Assembly (NCBI GenBank): GCA_020055645.1 | Contig: CM034546.1 | Location: 29,946,001-30,010,000, forward strand | DNA from: Tomocerus qinae | Lineage: Eukaryota; Arthropoda; Collembola; Entomobryomorpha; Tomoceridae | Reading direction: 5' to 3' | DNA length: 64,000 nucleotides | Shown: positions 1 through 10,962 of the stretch, one piece after another | Layout: every line of letters begins with the position of its first letter | Numbering within the stretch: position 1 is the first letter of the stretch | The notes under the pieces: model-generated | Told to the model about the DNA's origin: nothing | The model's input: only the letters and a program-made list of their open reading frames with translations | Databases searched by the model: none | Position numbers and translations under genes: made by a program

Positions 1-187
1 CGTGGCACACTTGCTCGACTGCTTCAATGCAACTACTGGCTTCTCTTCTTTCTTCTCCTTCTCTTTCGCTCGCTTCTGCTTGTCGTTCTGTTGTGGCGCA
101 AACTTCAATTTTCGACGACAGCAAGGATTTATTTCTGAGATGAGAAGGACAACCTACAAATTCGGAATAAGCACTAAACACGGTTGA
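1..187. other. Open, low-complexity edge segment; possible charged exon on the minus strand
   Basis: Frames are open on both strands. Read on the minus strand, one frame gives a Lys/Glu/Gln-rich stretch resembling a charged, disordered exon. The plus frame is Phe/Ser/Cys-rich. No splice sites or family motif settle which, if either, is coding, and the segment is cut by the window edge. The rest up to about 545 shows nothing I can name. Confidence 0.15.
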
Positions 188-553
188 ATGTTCTTGTGGC
201 TAAATGTCAAGCACATAGGTACTTGATGTTCAGCTTTTAATTTAATACAACATCCATATCTATTTATCTTATGAATTTGTTAGTAGTTTATACAGAACCA
301 ACAACTGGAATTGCCCACATGGGCGATACATTATGGAATTTCGGGAGGGCCACAATATACCACATTGCCAATACATTTAAGGAAAATGGACAAATTCTTT
401 GATATTCTGAAGAAATAAAATTTGAAAGTTTTTGAACTCAACTCAATGTAAATAGATCGTATTCATACCGCACATTCCGCCAGATGTTCGAGAGACTTGA
501 TCTTAGTTCAACAAACGGGTTGCAACCCTGTGGGTTGTGGCTATGAAGGTCAC

Positions 554-1176
554 CAAACCAAGGTATCGAAAAACCCGGGTTTTTTAGAAAAAAAACCCAC
601 AATCCCGGGTTTTGTAGAAAAAAAAACCCACGATTTCGGGTTTTTTGTGTTTTTGGGTTTAAGGGATTTTTATATAACGATAGGCATAAATGCAAGCCTA
701 TACTATACCATATAGAAGAACATACAGCTCTGACAATAACAACATCAGTGTAATCTTGCAACGGCTATAACAAAAAGTTTTATTGTTAACATGTTTTAAC
801 ACAGCAAACATGCAATTTTTTTGAGCATCTATATTATACTATTATTACTCTTTGATAACAACTACTATCTTCCACAACGATGAAAACTTACAAACTTAAA
901 ACTAATGTATAGCTAACCTAGTCATATCGATGCGATGCATTTTTAGCAAGTAAAAGTGTAGAAGCTACAATTTGTTTCCACCTGATTGTATATTTGTTTG
1001 CATTTTTGAATACAATTATGAGAAAATTAGTATGTTTTTGCTTATCTAAATGGAGCTTTAGTGCACATTATTATATGTTTATAAAAAAATATTTAGACCC
1101 AGGGTTTTTTAAGTGAAGCGGGGTTGGTTTTTTGCCAAAAAACCGCAACCCATAAAAAACCCCACCCACAACCCTG
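554..1176. mobile_element. Non-autonomous hAT-like element, copy 1
   Basis: A 0.62-kb element without coding capacity. It begins CAAACCAAGGTATCG (or five bases later at CAAGGTATCG) and ends CACAACCCTG. Both subterminal regions are rich in CCCGGG and GGGTTTTTT motifs able to fold back. It is flanked by a perfect 8-bp direct repeat, AAGGTCAC, at 546-553 and 1177-1184. Eight-base target duplications with CA(A/G)GG...CCCTG ends are typical of the hAT superfamily. A second copy of the same family lies at 30963-32596. Confidence 0.85.
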
Positions 1177-1184
1177 AAGGTCAC

Positions 1185-3438
1185 AAGTGACTACTTGGGC
1201 CGCTAAGATGCCTTGACTGGGTAATTAACTATAATAGCAAAATTTAAAAGGAAGCTAAAAATGTTCAGAAGTATGCAACCATTTCAATTTTCTGAGTTTT
1301 TGCTCGCTGCCAACATTTGTACCTTTTTTGATTAAATTATATTTTAAATGGCTGAATCCAATCCATCTTACTGATTTGCCTAACCTATTTACCTGCTGAT
1401 TAAATCCCTTTGTTTCAAATAAATGGTTTTTAAATGAAATTATAATTTTAGATTTTTGGAAATGTGTGTCTTAATAAAAACGTTACCTGTCATTCGTGGT
1501 TTAACAAAATATTATACGTTAGTAATAAAACTATTTTTGGGGTACCGCAGTCAGGTTTTCAGCATCCTAAATTTCTTCACCGATTTCAGCGACACTACAA
1601 TATGAAATTTATTTGCTCGGTGAGTACAAGAGTAAAAGGCGAGTAATAGCAAAAGTAAGTAGAACTCAAAAGCTTAAAGTATATCTAGAGGTAAATCTAA
1701 TTCACTTACTTGATATTATAATATAGCTTTACAACGTGACATATAGCTTGAAAGAAAAGGCACATTCACTTAACATTGTAAAGGCGCACAGATATTATAT
1801 TTTTGTAGAATACTAGTGAACCCAGCTAAGGGGCAAGTCTAGCACTCAAGAGAAATTCAGCAGGCCACCCATCACAGTAATAAAAACAATTTCGAAAACA
1901 TTCCATTATGTTAGGTTGTTATGATGGAAAAATTAGCTGCAGCCCCAACTTCCTGATAAAAAGGAATTTCCTACACCAAAATAATAACTGTAGATCGTAG
2001 CATCAAATACGGGGAACAATGAAAGACTATTTTCAAAAAACTCCCACAAAGTTACCAAAAGCTACTTTTTAAAATCGAAAAAATAAGATTCCCTCTAGGA
2101 TTTTGAAAAAACGTACAAATCCTATGAGTACAACTTACAATAAATATTTTTTAAGAATAAATTAGTGGCTCCCGGTACTATTATTTAATTCTACAAAAAG
2201 ATATCTCAACAGGCACAAAGGAATTAAGAGGGTAGTAAAAAGTAAACCCAGCTCTATTAAAAAACGTTGAATAAGTTTTTCGATATTATAGCAGAACCAA
2301 TTTGGGTTAGAAGTTTTGAAATGCTATTTAATACGCACATTACGAAATGTTCCCTTTCGCTAATCATTTCCATTCGATCCCCAGTCACCATTCAGCCTTC
2401 TTATGTAAACTATTATTATTTAGATGTTGTAATAATAATATGAAACGACTCATTTCGTTGGCTTAGAGGAATTGGGTTTGCGCATTTTGCCTTTTTTGCT
2501 TTTAAGGAGCCTACATAATATATTCCGTGTGATATATATATATATAGACAGGTAAATTTATCAAGTCTGCGATTATATATAGAGATAATCTGCCAATACA
2601 ATGTGCTTTATTTATTTGTTGAAGCACGTGAGCTTCAATTTCTTAGGTTTATATATATCCGATCGGATGGCGACATTTCAACCGCAACAGAAAATGGGTA
2701 GGCACTTAATTAAACAATACCCAGAGTAAAACCTTTGACCTCGATTGCCTTTCTCATGTATATAATTTCAGTCCATATAATTTTATAGCTTTATCTAATG
2801 AGAATTTAATTTAGGTATTAAAAGTACTATACATAGCTAACCATCAGATAGCAAAACTTTTTTAATATTGGTATATGTTGAAGAAGTTTAAAAAAATTCT
2901 TTACCCATTGTTTATGACTTTTATGAGAAATATTCACATTAATATAATTTCATGGGCTCCGGTTGTCTAACTGGAAAACTCAACACTATCATCTTAACAT
3001 TGTAATTATTTAATGGCTACTAAATATTAAAAGTTAAATATCGTGTTTACTTATGCTTACTTTCCATGCCCTATTATTTCTTTGCATGTCTTCTATTTTG
3101 AAAACTGAAAACATATACCTACTCCTCTTTGGTAATATTTTTTGTGAACTCGATTCGACGGCCGTTTACTAATCGTATTTTTTGGTTTTTAACAAAAACT
3201 AACCTTAAAAACCAAAACTGACGATAGTGTGCACTATTAAAGGTTGTACCTATTAAGCTAAAGCGTAGTAATTTTCTTATGATTCTATCCAAAAATGTAA
3301 ACAAATGTATATGGTCAGGTGGAAACAAAAGTCATCGTTTGTTTGTAAGCTTGTACATAACTACAATGATAACCATATTAAATCTCATAAAGTCACAAGA
3401 AAATTTCTAATTTATTGAAGCAATATGTAACGTAATAT
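1185..3438. other. Intergenic stretch without recognised genes
   Basis: I see no supported gene here. A short TA run lies near 2533-2546. A motif at about 2543-2580 (TATAGACAGGTAAATTTATC then AAGTCTGCGATTATA) recurs in diverged form at 55400-55443, so it belongs to a dispersed repeat. Short open frames here lack homology or splice context. Confidence 0.5.
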
Positions 3439-3439
3439 T

Positions 3440-3512
3440 TTGTGATATTGGCGATGCAAAAGCCCCTCTTGCAGAGGAAATCGTCAATTATTACAAAATA
3501 AATAAATAAATA
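3440..3512 (+). mobile_element. 3' end relic of a non-LTR retrotransposon
   Basis: A short segment (GCGATGCAAAAGCCCCTC...GAGGAAATCGTC) ends in a tail of repeated AAATA units at 3495-3512. Microsatellite-like A-rich tails after a short 3' UTR are typical of 5'-truncated non-LTR insertions. No coding sequence remains upstream. Confidence 0.4.
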
Positions 3513-3850
3513 TTATATTATAGTTAACCCAGCAAACCAACAAACCTAGCTCCCTGACGAAACTGAACATGTCAAATATAAATACACATAGTATTGCATT
3601 GATTATTTATAGAAAGTCAATTAAAAGTAGGATAAACTTACAGTAAATAACGCTTACAGTAAATGCTACACCCAAAAGCGGTATATAATCTGTAGAAAAT
3701 AGCTTTAAATTGGAATATAAGAAGCATTCAAGGTGGCCGAACATAAGTTTAACTTTATGGGTGAAATTAATTTTTATTCGGAGGAAATTAACTTTTTTAA
3801 ATTTTGTCCTGGAAAAAACCAATGGATCCAACCCTTCTAGCAAAAGCAAG

Positions 3851-3925
3851 CATCAGTAGCTTGGCCAGTAGAGCGTTCGGCTGTTCTAGGCCACTATAGT
3901 CGGACTCTCGGGGTCGTTCCCTGCC
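3851..3925 (+). mobile_element. tRNA-related SINE head
   Basis: The segment resembles the internal RNA polymerase III promoter of a tRNA. An A-box-like TAGCTTGGCCAGTAGAGCG begins at 3857, and a B-box-like GGGTCGTTCCC lies at 3911-3921. The spacing is roughly that of a tRNA. The flanks do not pair as an acceptor stem, so a SINE head or tRNA pseudogene fits better than a functional tRNA. A related CTCTACTGGCC motif occurs inverted near 4097. Confidence 0.4.
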
Positions 3926-4922
3926 ACTGTCAAGGTGTTTTTAGGGATTGCTTGCTGGGTAGTACTCTGGCTCGGTGATAGTACGGGAGTATCTGTCCGT
4001 GGAGGGGGTGGATTAAATTCCTTAAATACCGTAAAAAGTTGCCTCATTCCTAAAGTGCCATAAAGTAGAATAGTTATAATATGCATTACTTCGACACTCT
4101 ACTGGCCCGAGTGTCTCTTCCTTGGAAAGGCAGATTGGTACGGCTTGACCCACTATAAATCTGTTAAAACTGGATAGTAATCCACCTTTCATTCATCTGC
4201 AAATGCAGAAGGATTCGTAGTCATGGGTTGGAAAGCAGTGACCTAGTGTCTACTGATTCGGATCTATTTGGTACCCATTTGACTAAAAAGCAATTTTCTA
4301 TTTTTTTTCTATTTCCTCCATCGCAACCCTGCATGAGCATTGGTAGTTTATAGTAACTCCTATCCTAGGAGACCTATTAATTTGACAATCAGTAGCTACA
4401 TTAAAGAAGGAAAAATAAAAAACATAAAAAATCGAAGTCAGATTGCCCAACGCGGACAGGATGGGATGAACAGATCAACCTTTTTTATTTATTCGATGTT
4501 TTTCACCTTCAGGGATGAATTCAGTCGTGTAAATTAAAGTGTAAATGAAAATTTGAATGGTCACTAAAGGGTTCGGTGTAGCTCAGCAGATCAACGGGAG
4601 CAGTTCCTAATGAATCACCATTGGTATATTGATACAAATCTGTAACGACAAAATTGTAGAACGAATAGAGACCTGAGAAGTGCAATGGCTAAGTAGATTA
4701 TAAATTATGCAAGTGAAATGTATTATACTATTCTATAGAAGTATAACAGGAGAAATAGGACAATATAAGAATACTTTTTGGAAACTTAATAATTGCAGAG
4801 AGATTACTAAAGTTTCAGTTACTACAATTTGTAATTCAAAAGTTTGAGTTCCATACTCCTGTCATCATATTTCGAGAATATTATAATTTCTGCACTTAAG
4901 GCACTTAGTAAAATGATTATCA
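3926..4922. other. Intergenic stretch
   Basis: No supported gene. A weakly tRNA-like string GGTGTAGCTCAGCAG near 4577 has no matching B box or stems. It could be another SINE fragment. Confidence 0.4.
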
Positions 4923-5855
4923 TTATAATGGCACAAAAATATCGATTACTTCTAATCTTCCTGAAGCAGCGTCGTAAATTTCCGTTTTTACACCAAAGTC
5001 GCCGGAAGGAAAATTGACCCCAATTCGTATCGTTTGTCCGGTACTGTAAGTTTGGTTTGCGGTAATAGGCCCTTTTGATATGAACCAAATCCAAATCAGG
5101 TACTCAATTACAGTATGCGATAAGATTATAATTATTATAGCTGCGTAGCTTAAGGTATATTATTCAGATATATGTAAATGGTTAACCCAGATCAATATCT
5201 TGTATAGGAATGGATCCAAAAGATGTTTCCGCAGTCATTATAAATTTAACTAAAGCACTATCCTCGCTGGGGATAAAGTCAGCTTCGATGTGCACTTCTC
5301 GTCCAGGGAACTAAATAGTCATTTTATTGATTCTAGGATCTTCATTAAACATAAGTATATAAAATCATTTCACTTAATCCACTCACTAGGACACAAGGCG
5401 GTGTACCTAATACAAAAATATTAATAATTAATTACTTACAAAATAACAAAAAATGTTTATGGAATAGAATTTTTTACTTTCACATCCTTCAACTCGAATT
5501 TCCACTACAGTCCCAGCGCCACCGCATAAATAGTGCTCAGCTACAAAAAGATTTAGATAAAGATTTACAAAATTTAGATAGTCTACATTTTCGTAGCATA
5601 ATAAATAATGTATTCCCTTAAGGTTTAAAGTTGTAGCTATAAAGAAGTAATTTTGACACACTTAATGAAGAACATAGTAATAAAATTGTTTCTCAAGAAT
5701 TTTCACTTGTTGAAAATAAAAACTACTCTGATAATTTGTTACTAAACAAAGTATGTGAAAAATTAATTACTTGGCGTTATTACTTCAGGTAAATGCGCCA
5801 ATATATGCCTAGAAAAAATGAAAATAAACGGCAGTAAGTGAATAAACTTGTCCAT
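4923..5855 (-). CDS. NPC2-like ML-domain secreted protein, paralogue A (last exon doubtful)
   Basis: Members of the MD-2-related lipid-recognition family are small secreted beta-sandwich proteins that bind sterols or other hydrophobic ligands. Arthropods have many, some expressed in sensory tissue. Five exons are visible. Exon 1 (5771-5855) encodes a signal peptide beginning MDKFIHLLPFIFIF. Exon 2 (5478-5540) carries LCGGAGTVVEIRVEGC, the family's first-strand signature. Exon 3 (5387-5406) is a 20-nt microexon encoding TPPCVL. Exon 4 (5187-5310) encodes a strand-rich stretch with EADFIPSEDSALVKF. Exon 5 (to the stop at 4923-4925) encodes SKGPITANQTYSTGQT and EIYDAASGRLEV. The first four junctions match in phase. 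The exon 4/5 junction does not give the conserved frame, and the Cys expected before KG is lost, so the end may be broken or use an unseen splice site. Nearest relative: the gene at 10963-11918. Confidence 0.62.
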
Positions 5856-6839
5856 ATTGCTGAATGGTTTTGAATATCCAAAATGGAAACTCTGTTCTGT
5901 AGCCCACGTCGTTATGTGAAACGCGAATGAGGAGTAAGTACTTCGCATTTAGTAACTCTGCACTATGCACAAATTGCATGATAATCATTTTGGTGTTCCG
6001 GGATTCGTGGTTTTCGCTAATCTTTATTGTCATTGTTTTATAAACTTTAAGGATTAATGATTTTATTAGTCCGTTTAGATATAAATTAAATATGGTAGAA
6101 AGAGCCAATAAAAGGATTACTCTTTGAGATAATTCATTGTAACTCTTTGGTAATCACTATATTATACTATATGTAAAGCTCTTTTGTTGTTACGTGTTTG
6201 CTTGAACGTATCGAGGAACAAGGTCCGTATTTAGGAGGGGGCGAAGTGGCGCAGTGCCTCCTCTTTTTGAATACCTATTTCAAGTTTTGTAAAAGTTTTT
6301 GTTTTAATCCCCTTAAACAGTTCCTGCTGTTAATGAAATATGCAAGTCCACTTTTCTTGAAAGGGGGAACGGGAAGTTTTATAATATTTTCATAATTATT
6401 TTAATTACCTTAGAAATTGCAAAATCATTCTATTTAGTTTTTAACGTAATCCAAATCAGCATTGTCGACACAGCTTACTTCATACGTAATGGAAAGTTTC
6501 ATTTTTTTAAATGGGAATTTCTTTCTCAAACTATTTAGTTATTTTATTGCCACCTTTATTGAGAAATGTATACAATATGCATCAGACAACTTCACCGAAA
6601 ATTGCCGACGTTTTAAATTCAATAGCTGTACTGGGAGTCATACAGTATATAGTGGGGTCTTATTTATACCTGAATATGAACCCATTTGTGATGATATCCT
6701 TGCCGGAATAAAATTGTGAAAGTTATAAATATCATTATTCAGCACAATTTTTTATTACTTCATTACATATTGGTTAAGCATAATAGAATTTCAGATAAAC
6801 GAAAACCGTTCACCGTTCTATTTTGTTAGAAATTCAATA
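5856..6839. other. Intergenic stretch with unassigned open frames
   Basis: Two overlapping plus-strand frames at 6462-6719 are hydrophobic in one reading, but they lack splice context or a family signature, so I do not call a gene. A GC-richer patch at 6228-6260 (AGGAGGGGGCGAAGTGGCGC) looks repeat-like. A minus-strand AATAAA near 6750 could serve the peptide gene that ends at 6840. Confidence 0.4.
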
Positions 6840-7671
6840 TTAGCGGCATAAATAATCTCCTACTCTACCACCTGGTGATCTATAGTAAGAACATGTTAAG
6901 CGAGGACAGCATTGACTGTCAACAGTACAGCTGCCCATCCACCTAAGGCAACGCTAAAACGGAAAGAATATGAAAATTTTAGAGGTTGGTATTGATATAA
7001 GCGTCGCTGCGAATTTTGATGTACATAAATGGAGTGGCCAAGTGTTCAAACCAAATCGACTTACTTGCGGAGGTCGTGGACGACTAGGCCGTGGCCAAAA
7101 CCACCACCAGAATCGTTTCGTTGGCATTTCCTCTGACATACCAGACTCCATTTCGTCATCATCATCACCAAAATAATAATCAGGAGATGGTTCTCGCTTA
7201 TTTCGAATTAGAGTCGACTTCGGGTGCCAGAAGCCAATGTCTGATTTCTCCAAGGCGTCTCCTATAAAATACATTGTAAGTAATGAAGGTCTTACTGTAG
7301 TGGTCAGGTTTGCATGTGTTTTCCTACTACTTTTTAAATAATTTTATTTCGTTGGAAAATGGTCACTGCGACCTCCACAGATCAGAACTGTGACATGTCT
7401 AAGCCTCCTTGACACTCTCCAGTGTCTTCAGTTTAAATTTTGAGACTACTTATTTCAAGATTGATTGAAAATCAGTCGAGTTATCCATGTTTTTCTAGAG
7501 AAGGAAAACACATGCGAAGTTCTTCTCTGCAGTTGAATCTTAATATTAATTTTAACGTGTTATTGCCCTTCCTCTCATAATTTGAGAATTTACTTGGAAT
7601 TAATTACCTTCAGTTAGAGAAATAGTCAGGAGTACCAAAGCCAGCAGATTATATTTTATTAGTGCAGGCAT
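6840..7671 (-). CDS. Secreted inhibitor-cystine-knot peptide precursor
   Basis: Three exons with matched phases. Exon 1 (7608-7671) encodes the start and a hydrophobic signal peptide (KYNLLALVLLTISLTE) and ends at a GTAATT donor. Exon 2 (7065-7261) encodes an acidic propeptide-like region with DDDDE and a Lys-Arg site, followed by a striking Trp/Pro/Arg-rich segment (FWWWFWPRP). It ends at a consensus GTAAGT. Exon 3 (6840-6953) encodes 37 residues holding exactly six cysteines spaced C-x6-C-x5-CC-x4-C-x14-C, then Arg and stop. That spacing fits the inhibitor-cystine-knot (knottin) fold of arthropod defence, venom and signalling peptides. Precursor layout (signal, acidic pro-region, knot on its own exon) supports secretion and processing. 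Activity and target cannot be read from the sequence. A toxin, antimicrobial or hormone-like role are all possible. The gene sits between the two NPC2-like paralogues. Confidence 0.8.
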
Positions 7672-8469
7672 TTTAAATGTCTGGCCAGTTTTGCCACGAG
7701 AAACTTTTGTTGATAGAAACAATCGACAAGTCACACTGATATCATTTTAAAACAGATTGGGTGCTTATATAGCAAAATTAAACAAAATAATTGCATTCAA
7801 AACATTTAGAAAGCCGACTTAACACACTCTCAATTCCAAAATGAAATTTAATACAATCATCAAAATGAACCATAAAAATTTCGTTTCAACAGAAATATTA
7901 CACAATGTATTGCCGTATATGGCTCAATGTTATAGCTTTCTCATTCTTTGGCCTTCAATATGGGTGCAAATAACAATCAAAAAATGTCAGCAACCGCCTT
8001 TTTAGTCAGCCATTGTCTTTCCAGTTCACATAGCAGGATGGAAAAGTCATACTAAAGGGACGTTTCCAAAATTTTAACATAAAAATAACATAATAATTTT
8101 AAAAATGCATGCCGTTTTAGAAAAAAGTTTGGGATAATTTCAAATTTATGGTCCAATTCCAAGAATGATAAAATATCTGTCAAAGTTCTGCCTAGTTTCA
8201 TTCTTCCTATATTTTTGCATATGTACTGAATTAAGAGACCTGGCAAAAAATAGGAATGTTCGTGAACGCATTTTGTACCTATGCCATTCTTCTAAGTGAT
8301 GAAAGTTGGATTATATTGCATTATGAAACAAAAGCCATAAGTAATGCGCATGGTATTTATATCAAATATTGGAAAAAAGAGTGACTAGTAGGAGATACTT
8401 ATAACATTCCTATGAACACGACCACTGCTACACTTGTAATTCGAATTATTATTATGCTACCAAGGCGTA
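7672..8469. other. Intergenic stretch upstream of the cystine-knot gene
   Basis: No gene or clear repeat seen. The promoter of the minus-strand peptide gene should lie immediately right of 7671, but no diagnostic core promoter stands out in this AT-rich sequence. Confidence 0.4.
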
Positions 8470-10570
8470 TAGTTAATTTGATTGAATGAATGAATGAGGT
8501 TTTATTGAACATAGGTCCCCGCCAGCCCAATACAAGTCTCCAATATTGATACATAATGTTATTACTCTTAGACTAATAATATTTATCATACTATAACATA
8601 ATCAAATTGTGTTTTAGTGAAATATTTGGTTTCATATTTGTAAGTATGTAAGTATAGTTCCATGTTTTCGTTTTCAAAAAGCTTTCATATAAAATTATCA
8701 TCATTTATAGGTATGTCAGTCAGTTTAGCTAAATACATTTTTCTTAGGTCAGATAGTTTGTCACACTTTACAAGGATATGAAAAAGATTACACTCTAAAT
8801 CCACATTTCATTCATTCATAGTTCCTTCTATTTATGAAGAATGTGTCGCTGTTTAATCTCACCTGGGCAATAATATATACTATATGTATAGGTAGGTTAC
8901 AGTTGATGTATAGCGCTCGGTCAGAATTAGCTTTTATGAATTGATAGTATGGCATCGTTATTGACTTGTGTGTGTGTTAGTGGGAGAGTATGATCATTAC
9001 TATTGAGTAGCAAAGACACACTACCGCTCAAGCCGCGAGGACTTACTTGCAGTTACTCCCTGAACAGCTTTACTGTTCGGAGAAGCCACTCATTCGTCCT
9101 GCAGACATACAAAATGAAAGCAGAGACGACAAGGGCAACCCCGGTAACTCATCTACATGGACGAGAAATTTGCTCAGGTGTTTGAATCTCAACTCGCTCA
9201 AAGCTGGGCATTCAGCCACATGGTGGACCGACGTCTCGACGCTTATTGCACACCATGGGCAGAGCGGAGACGAATGATTCCCCAATAGATTCTGATGCTT
9301 GGCCAAGGAGGAGAAACCAGTAATTAAATGAGTGAATACCCTGAGCGTTCTTCTACTCAAACTTGTGAAATGTTTGCTTTTGAGATGTGATGGTGAAGGC
9401 AAGAATAATTTTGTATTTTTACGATCCGTACGTTTTTTCCAATTTTGAATATTCAATTTGTTGAAATATGTTTTTGCACATTGTGCAGAAAAAGGCAGTA
9501 TTGGTTCAGGACCAAAAACTGCAATTTTTGTTGATTCTTTCGCTAGTGAATCCGCCTCTTCGTTTCCTATGATGCCAGTATGACTGGGAACCCATTGAAG
9601 GGTAACGGATGCGTTTTTGGATAGTGTATGCAAGGCTTTGAAACATTCAAGAATCAAGGCCGACTCTGTGTAATTAGCCTCAAGGGCTTTTAAAGTGCTG
9701 AGAGAATCACTGTAGATGAATACATCTCTCCAGTTCAGATCAGTGATTCTTAAGATAACCATCAGAATAGCTACCAGTTCCGCTTGAAACACAGTAGAAT
9801 ATTTTCCTAAGCATTGTTGTATGATGATGTGACTGTCAGTGCTACCAACGATTGCAGCACATCCAGCTAAGTTGTCAATTTTTGATCCGTCAGTGTAACA
9901 GACTAGTCGTCGGTTTGAAGGTTGAAGAATGACAGGTTTTTCTGCATCTAAAACAGTAAAATTCTTACCCATGAGGGCAGTTGAGGGAATTGAATCCATG
10001 GCGAATTCCAATTCAGGCAATTGTTTCAAAATATTCGTAATTAGATCAACGTGTGTTAATCTTTTAAGGCTCCCTCTCCCATGCCATGGAAGCCATTTTC
10101 TAGTGCAACGCAGTCGATGTGCTGTTGTAACAGCTGTTTTAGTGAGAAATAGTTCTATAGGCTCGATACCTACAATACACTCTAATGCTGCAGAGGGTGA
10201 ACTATGCATAGCACTAGTGGTCATAAGACAGGCTAGTCGTTGAACACTAGCCAAAGCTGTCATTCTGGATTTGTTGTGAACAGCTGTAAGCCACGAACAA
10301 GCTGCATATGCTAAAGCCGGTCTAACTACTGCTGTGTAAAGCCACAGTGTGATTTTTGGGGAAAAGCCCCATGTTTGGCCAACAGCTCTTTTGCATTGCA
10401 TAAGAGCTGCTTTTGCCTTAGCGCTTTTAACATAACAGTGGGTACTCCAAGTCAGTCCATTATCCAAATGGACACCCAGGTACCGGACTTTATTGACAAA
10501 TGCAATGTCTTTACCCCTTAATCTAAGAGGTTTCATGTTGGGTTTTTTATGCCGTGTATGGAATATAATG
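8470..10570 (-). mobile_element. 5'-truncated non-LTR retrotransposon with RNase H domain
   Basis: A minus-strand open frame (about 9070-10565, with the first internal Met at 10536) encodes the end of a reverse transcriptase. It includes the thumb-like VRYLGVHLDNGLTW and WLYTAVVRPALAYAA. An RNase H domain follows with CYTDGSK, a QAELVAIL helix, YSDS, and WVPSHTGIIGNEEADSLAKE, so its acidic catalytic residues are present. A CCHC-type knuckle (C-x2-C-x8-H-x4-C) ends the protein. The palm domain with the YADD box is missing, so the copy is 5'-truncated and immobile. A 3' UTR runs to about 8480 and ends in repeated CATT units. The layout is that of I/LOA/R1-type elements. It is related to, but distinct from, the copy at 14637-16760. 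Confidence 0.85.
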
Positions 10571-10737
10571 ATGGGGATTTAACATGGGACTTAGCATGGG
10601 GATTTAACATGTGACTTAGCATGGGGATTTAACATGGGATTTAGCATGGGGATTTAACATGGGACTTAGCATGGGGATTTAACATGGGACTTAGCATGGG
10701 GATTTAACATGGGACTTAGCATGGGGACTTAGCATGG
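10570..10737. repeat. 25-bp tandem repeat
   Basis: About six and a half head-to-tail copies of a 25-bp unit made of ATGGGGATTTAAC plus ATGGGACTTAGC. Substitutions are few and the last copy is partial. It begins exactly where recognisable retrotransposon coding sequence stops. Confidence 0.85.
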
Positions 10738-10962
10738 AAGACGGTGGTAGTATGTATGTTATGGCCCGTCTGAGGGCCAGTACATTGATTGGGAAAGGGA
10801 TTGATGGAAGTTAACGAGCTCATCGATAAGCTCGGACTATACACGGAAGCTCCTTCCACTTGGGGCCAGCTATCCATAGGGCCACTTGCCATGGGGCCAG
10901 GTGTCCGGGGGGCCAGTTTCCATGGGGCCACCTCGCCTAACACCGTTAATATTCATTCTCCT
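10738..10962. repeat. GGGGCCA-rich irregular repeat segment
   Basis: Between 10858 and 10930 the motif GGGGCCA/GGGCCA recurs about five times at 15-20 bp spacing, alternating with short variable pieces, in otherwise AT-rich DNA. Frames are open on both strands because of this composition. I see no evidence that it is translated. Confidence 0.5.

Noticed and set aside
4575-4615. Possible tRNA gene (GGTGTAGCTCAGCAG)
   Set aside because: No B box, anticodon loop or acceptor stem can be formed.
6462-6719. Hydrophobic plus-strand frames
   Set aside because: Two frames overlap, neither has splice signals or family motifs, and codon content is not convincing.
6970-7176. Plus-strand 68-codon frame
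   Set aside because: It is the shadow of exon 2 of the minus-strand cystine-knot precursor, which has matching splice sites and a signal peptide exon.
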